From the IMG/VR virus record IMGVR_UViG_3300042566_001109, positions 1 through 23,953 of that record: DNA of 23,953 nt, one strand, 5' to 3'. Numbering within the stretch: the first letter of the stretch is position 1; every line of letters starts with the position of its first letter. Below are positions 22,301 through 23,953 of this stretch, piece after piece. This stretch comes from a virus. A program made the position numbers and the translations under genes. The notes under the pieces are model-generated. The model was not told the DNA's origin and made no database searches. It was given only the letters and a program-made list of their open reading frames with translations.

Positions 22301-23953
22301 GAGCAACTCTAAAGGTAATATTTGGAGCATTGTTGCCAAGATTTTGAATAGTACCTGTTGATTGCATTTTTCCAACAACAGTTTCTCCAACTTCAAATAC
22401 TCCAGAAATCATACTAATTTCTAAAAGTTTTGGAGTGCAATACTTAGTTACATCAACTCCATCAAAGAAAGCATAAAGTTGAGTGAGAGGTTTAACTTTT
22501 TTGGAAATAAATTGAATATTTCTAGATCTCATATAAGAGATGAGATCTCTACTTACTACTCTATCGCCAACAGATGTTCTATCGAATTGTTCGGTTACTA
22601 TTGTTGTGTTTCCTTGTCTACTAGAAACTCCAGTATCTCTAACTTCTCTCAATCTTTCTTCAAATATAGTAGTAGTCTCTGTTCCCATACGGGCAACAAG
22701 ACCTCCACCACCTTGCCATGCTACGGAACCAGTAACCTGTCTTCTAGTTCTTGTTGTTTGAGTGACATCTTGACCAGTCCAATTATCAACCCAAGCATTC
22801 CAAACTGTTGGAGCAAATCCTGTTTGTGGGTCAACATTTAAAGTTTTTACTGCATTGGCAAGAGTCTCTACATAGTTTCCTTCAGTATTAATAATTTTAG
22901 CCTCTAGTCTAACTGTATCAACCCAAGTGTCAGTTGCGGGAGTTAATTCTAAAGTTCCCTGCCAGAAACTAATCAAGAAAGGAGTAACACTTTCAGATCT
23001 TGTTGCAAATGACTGCTTCAACCATTCTATTTCTGCATAATCAAGAGTAATAATCCCTTCATTTTTTCTAATGTTGATTCCTTCTGGGGAAGAAAATGCT
23101 AAATCGTCAGTAGGATCTACATTTACAACAGGACCAGAAATTAAATCTACCGAAGTAGTATAATGCTTTGGTCTTAATTCTTTATTTGAAATGTCTAGAC
23201 TATTTTTATATTCTACAGAGTTTTCCTGAGCAAGTAATGACGTAAAATTATCTACAAAGAATCCAGACTTAAATCTGTTTAATCCATCGGCATCAGGAAC
23301 AAAAAGATTTGCAGTATTTGTTTCTAGAAGAGATAATGCAGTATAATACTCAAGATTTTTAATTCTATTTTCAAGTTGTTTGATATCAACCATTCTATAT
23401 CTCTTATGCTCTAAAAATTGTATAGATGCTTGAGATATATCGTAAAGATATGGTGGTAAAGTAATAGTTGCAATCTCCAGTGCATCATCAACTGATACTG
23501 GTTTTTCTAATTTTTCAGAAGGAGTTCCATATTTAACTTGAAACTTTCCATCTTTAGTCAAATAAATTCTATCAATTCTTCCAAGATAGAATGAGTAATT
23601 TGTAACAATAGATTCATCAGATGCAAGAATATTTGCTGCAGAATTTCCAGAAGAATTAAATGTTCTTCCATAAAATTCTAGTGGAGATCTTGAATTTTCT
23701 GAAACTGTATATGACGAAACTACAGGTCTGATATCAATAATATCAGAATTTTGAATTCCATCTACTGTTTTAATTTCTTTTCCATAATCAAAACTAGTAT
23801 AAGAATTTACTGTAGTAATGTCTCCATCATCAGAAGATTGATAATAACCACTTGAAAAATAAATTTTCAATTGCTTAGAAGACTCTAAAGATGAGGGTTT
23901 TCTATTGATTGTTCCACAATTATAAAAAGTTCCCTTCTGTCCAGTTGTAAATG
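19302..23953 (-). CDS. Giant virion structural protein, DUF4815-like (5' end outside window)
   Basis: The frame is open from the window edge: 27 further codons lie upstream of the TTG at 23870, so the gene is truncated here and at least 1549 residues long. Numbered from that TTG, recognisable blocks are NSDIIDIRPVV (41-51), NYSFYLGRIDRIYLTKDGKF (91-110), FLEHKRYRMVDIKQLENRIK (152-171) followed by NLEYYTALSLLE, LRPKHYTTSVDLI (232-244) and GWYDPLAQSFLVDDESGVFL (710-729). I recognise these as DUF4815-type phage virion proteins. The C-terminal third adds GxGY repeats (945-1001) and a small RG domain (1146-1186). Position just before the neck genes, where T4 has its baseplate genes, fibre gene 12 and wac, suggests a tail or baseplate component. 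No enzyme motif is visible. Confidence 0.85.
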   Translation of the reverse strand, partial: FTTGQKGTFYNCGTINRKPSSLESSKQLKIYFSSGYYQSSDDGDITTVNSYTSFDYGKEIKTVDGIQNSDIIDIRPVVSSYTVSENSRSPLEFYGRTFNSSGNSAANILASDESIVTNYSFYLGRIDRIYLTKDGKFQVKYGTPSEKLEKPVSVDDALEIATITLPPYLYDISQASIQFLEHKRYRMVDIKQLENRIKNLEYYTALSLLETNTANLFVPDADGLNRFKSGFFVDNFTSLLAQENSVEYKNSLDISNKELRPKHYTTSVDLISGPVVNVDPTDDLAFSSPEGINIRKNEGIITLDYAEIEWLKQSFATRSESVTPFLISFWQGTLELTPATDTWVDTVRLEAKIINTEGNYVETLANAVKTLNVDPQTGFAPTVWNAWVDNWTGQDVTQTTRTRRQVTGSVAWQGGGGLVARMGTETTTIFEERLREVRDTGVSSRQGNTTIVTEQFDRTSVGDRVVSRDLISYMRSRNIQFISKKVKPLTQLYAFFDGVDVTKYCTPKLLEISMISGVFEVGETVVGKMQSTGTIQNLGNNAPNITFRVAQSNHKEGPYNLPTSTYPFNPYTNQVLQQSYSSTSSILNIDTFSLANQPQGEYSGWVSQEMILVGKTSGAQATITNVRLISDISAALIGSFYIPNPNVGIHPRFETGTKTFTLLNNNLNNQDLATTIAEEGFVSSGTLESVQENIISVRNARVENKQEFESRAISRTTGTQVVSSKVISQTTRSAIVGWYDPLAQSFLVDDESGVFLTRCDVFFRSKDDMDVPVTFQLRTMQNGFPTQKVIPFSEIVLDPSQVNISGDGSVATSISFKAPIYLEGGKEYAICLASNSTKYSVYISRIGENDLLTQSFISNQPYLGSLFKSQNASTWEASQWEDLKFTLYRADFIESGTAEFYSPELTNGNKQIATLLPNSIDLNSNKIRVSLASTLNDSGLTLGNIILQEGSNATGNYVGSAGIATATLNIINAGIGYTPASGSYTFSSVNLTTVTGSGRDATANVTISNGVAIAATIVGGGSGYQVGDVLGITTIGATSVGSNARFSIVSIASTNQLILDNVQGDFVTGVGKTVRYINNSGITTNLNASSGGNVLISSINTVSDGLHINVNHKNHGMYSDTNYVEISNVQSDIVPTKLTVAYNSDSNAAISVDNSTNFATFENVSVGIANPGYLLIGNEIIEYTSVTAGSIGGQITRGSNPTNYPAGTPVYKYELGGVSLNRINKVHYFGNVTESNPITFDSYKIKIDMSSNGIDRTIGSVYPNLHFNQTKSSGGYNINATQNIPFEIITPNVQNVTVRGTALNAELRTVTGSSISGTEIPFIDNGFESITLNNSNYLNSSRIVCSKINETNNLTNLTGNKSLNMRLLLNTTDSRLSPVVDTQRVSAIFTSNRVNSAITNYATDSRVNSVLDDPSAFQYLSKEINLEYSASSIKIILNAHINLYSDIRVLYAINQNQNFNPIFVPFPGYNNLNVKNEIINFADSDGRSDIFVPPANSLGYLPSDIEYKEYVFTADKLPAFRSYRIKIIMTSTNQVYVPRMKDLRVITLA
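20313..21059 (-). repeat. Beta modules in the giant protein shared with gp14 and gp15
   Basis: Bases 20721-21059 encode two GxGY units (NAGIGYTPASG, GGGSGYQVGD) followed by NQLILDNVQGDFVTG, matching the order and pattern of the gp14 insertion (GxGY units then NQLQVSTVSGEFVTG). Bases 20313-20435 encode YLLIGNEIIEYTSVTAG then QITRGSNPTNYPAGTPV, matching the gp15 C-terminal module. Confidence 0.7.

Noticed and set aside
23868-23870. TTG as the true start of the giant protein
   Set aside because: The same frame continues open to the window edge for 27 more codons, with no ribosome binding site at the TTG, so the start lies outside.
1-23953. Search for tRNA, CRISPR, insertion sequence or integrase/attachment site
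   Set aside because: No cloverleaf, spaced direct repeats, transposase motif or integrase was seen by eye; the window is continuous late structural coding.

Overview
This window looks like part of the late virion-assembly region of a T4-like (myovirus-type) marine cyanophage, read entirely on the minus strand. The evidence is a near-T4 order of structural genes (13-14-15-16-17-18-19-20-(small core gene)-21-22-23). Individual products carry motifs I recognise from T4: the FLTE|A cleavage site of gp23, the gp15 block QIVEQILPYFQP, the gp19 block AGDRTFDTW, and the ATPase plus nuclease residues of gp17. The cyanophage assignment is an inference. It rests on the AT-rich composition, the style of the gp22 and gp23 N-termini, and accessory modules that I recall from Synechococcus and Prochlorococcus myoviruses. 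No host-derived metabolic gene is present to settle the host.

Layout in transcription order (high to low coordinates). A very large virion protein (19302-23953, DUF4815-like, 5' end outside the window) is followed by two small coiled-coil or helical proteins (19073-19300 and 18907-19086). Next come the neck and tail-completion genes 13, 14 and 15 (15581-18883) and the small terminase gene 16 (15137-15571). An unusual 556-residue polymodular protein follows (13438-15108). Then come the large terminase gene 17 (11774-13420), tail sheath 18 (9527-11710), tail tube 19 (8921-9493) and portal 20 (7178-8893). A tiny prohead-core-like gene (6989-7147) leads into a four-gene cassette of fibre-like or decoration-like proteins (2807-6985). 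The window ends with protease 21 (2157-2807), scaffold 22 (920-2098) and the first 288 codons of major capsid gene 23 (1-865). Coding is almost continuous; no intergenic gap exceeds about 65 bases, and I see no tRNA, CRISPR array, insertion sequence or convincing terminator.

Functionally, gp20, the core proteins, gp22 and gp23 would build the prohead, which gp21 cleaves. gp16 and gp17 would package DNA through gp20. gp18 and gp19 make the contractile tail, and gp13, gp14 and gp15 complete neck and tail. Regulation appears to use T4-type late promoters. The octamer TATAAATA, or a variant keeping the core TAAATA, precedes nine genes, and in five places it overlaps the stop codon of the preceding gene.

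The least explained parts are the polymodular protein between the two terminase genes, the fibre or decoration cassette between portal and protease, and small beta-rich modules that recur in unrelated virion proteins: GxGY repeats in gp14 and the giant protein, and an 'RG' domain in gp15 and the giant protein.
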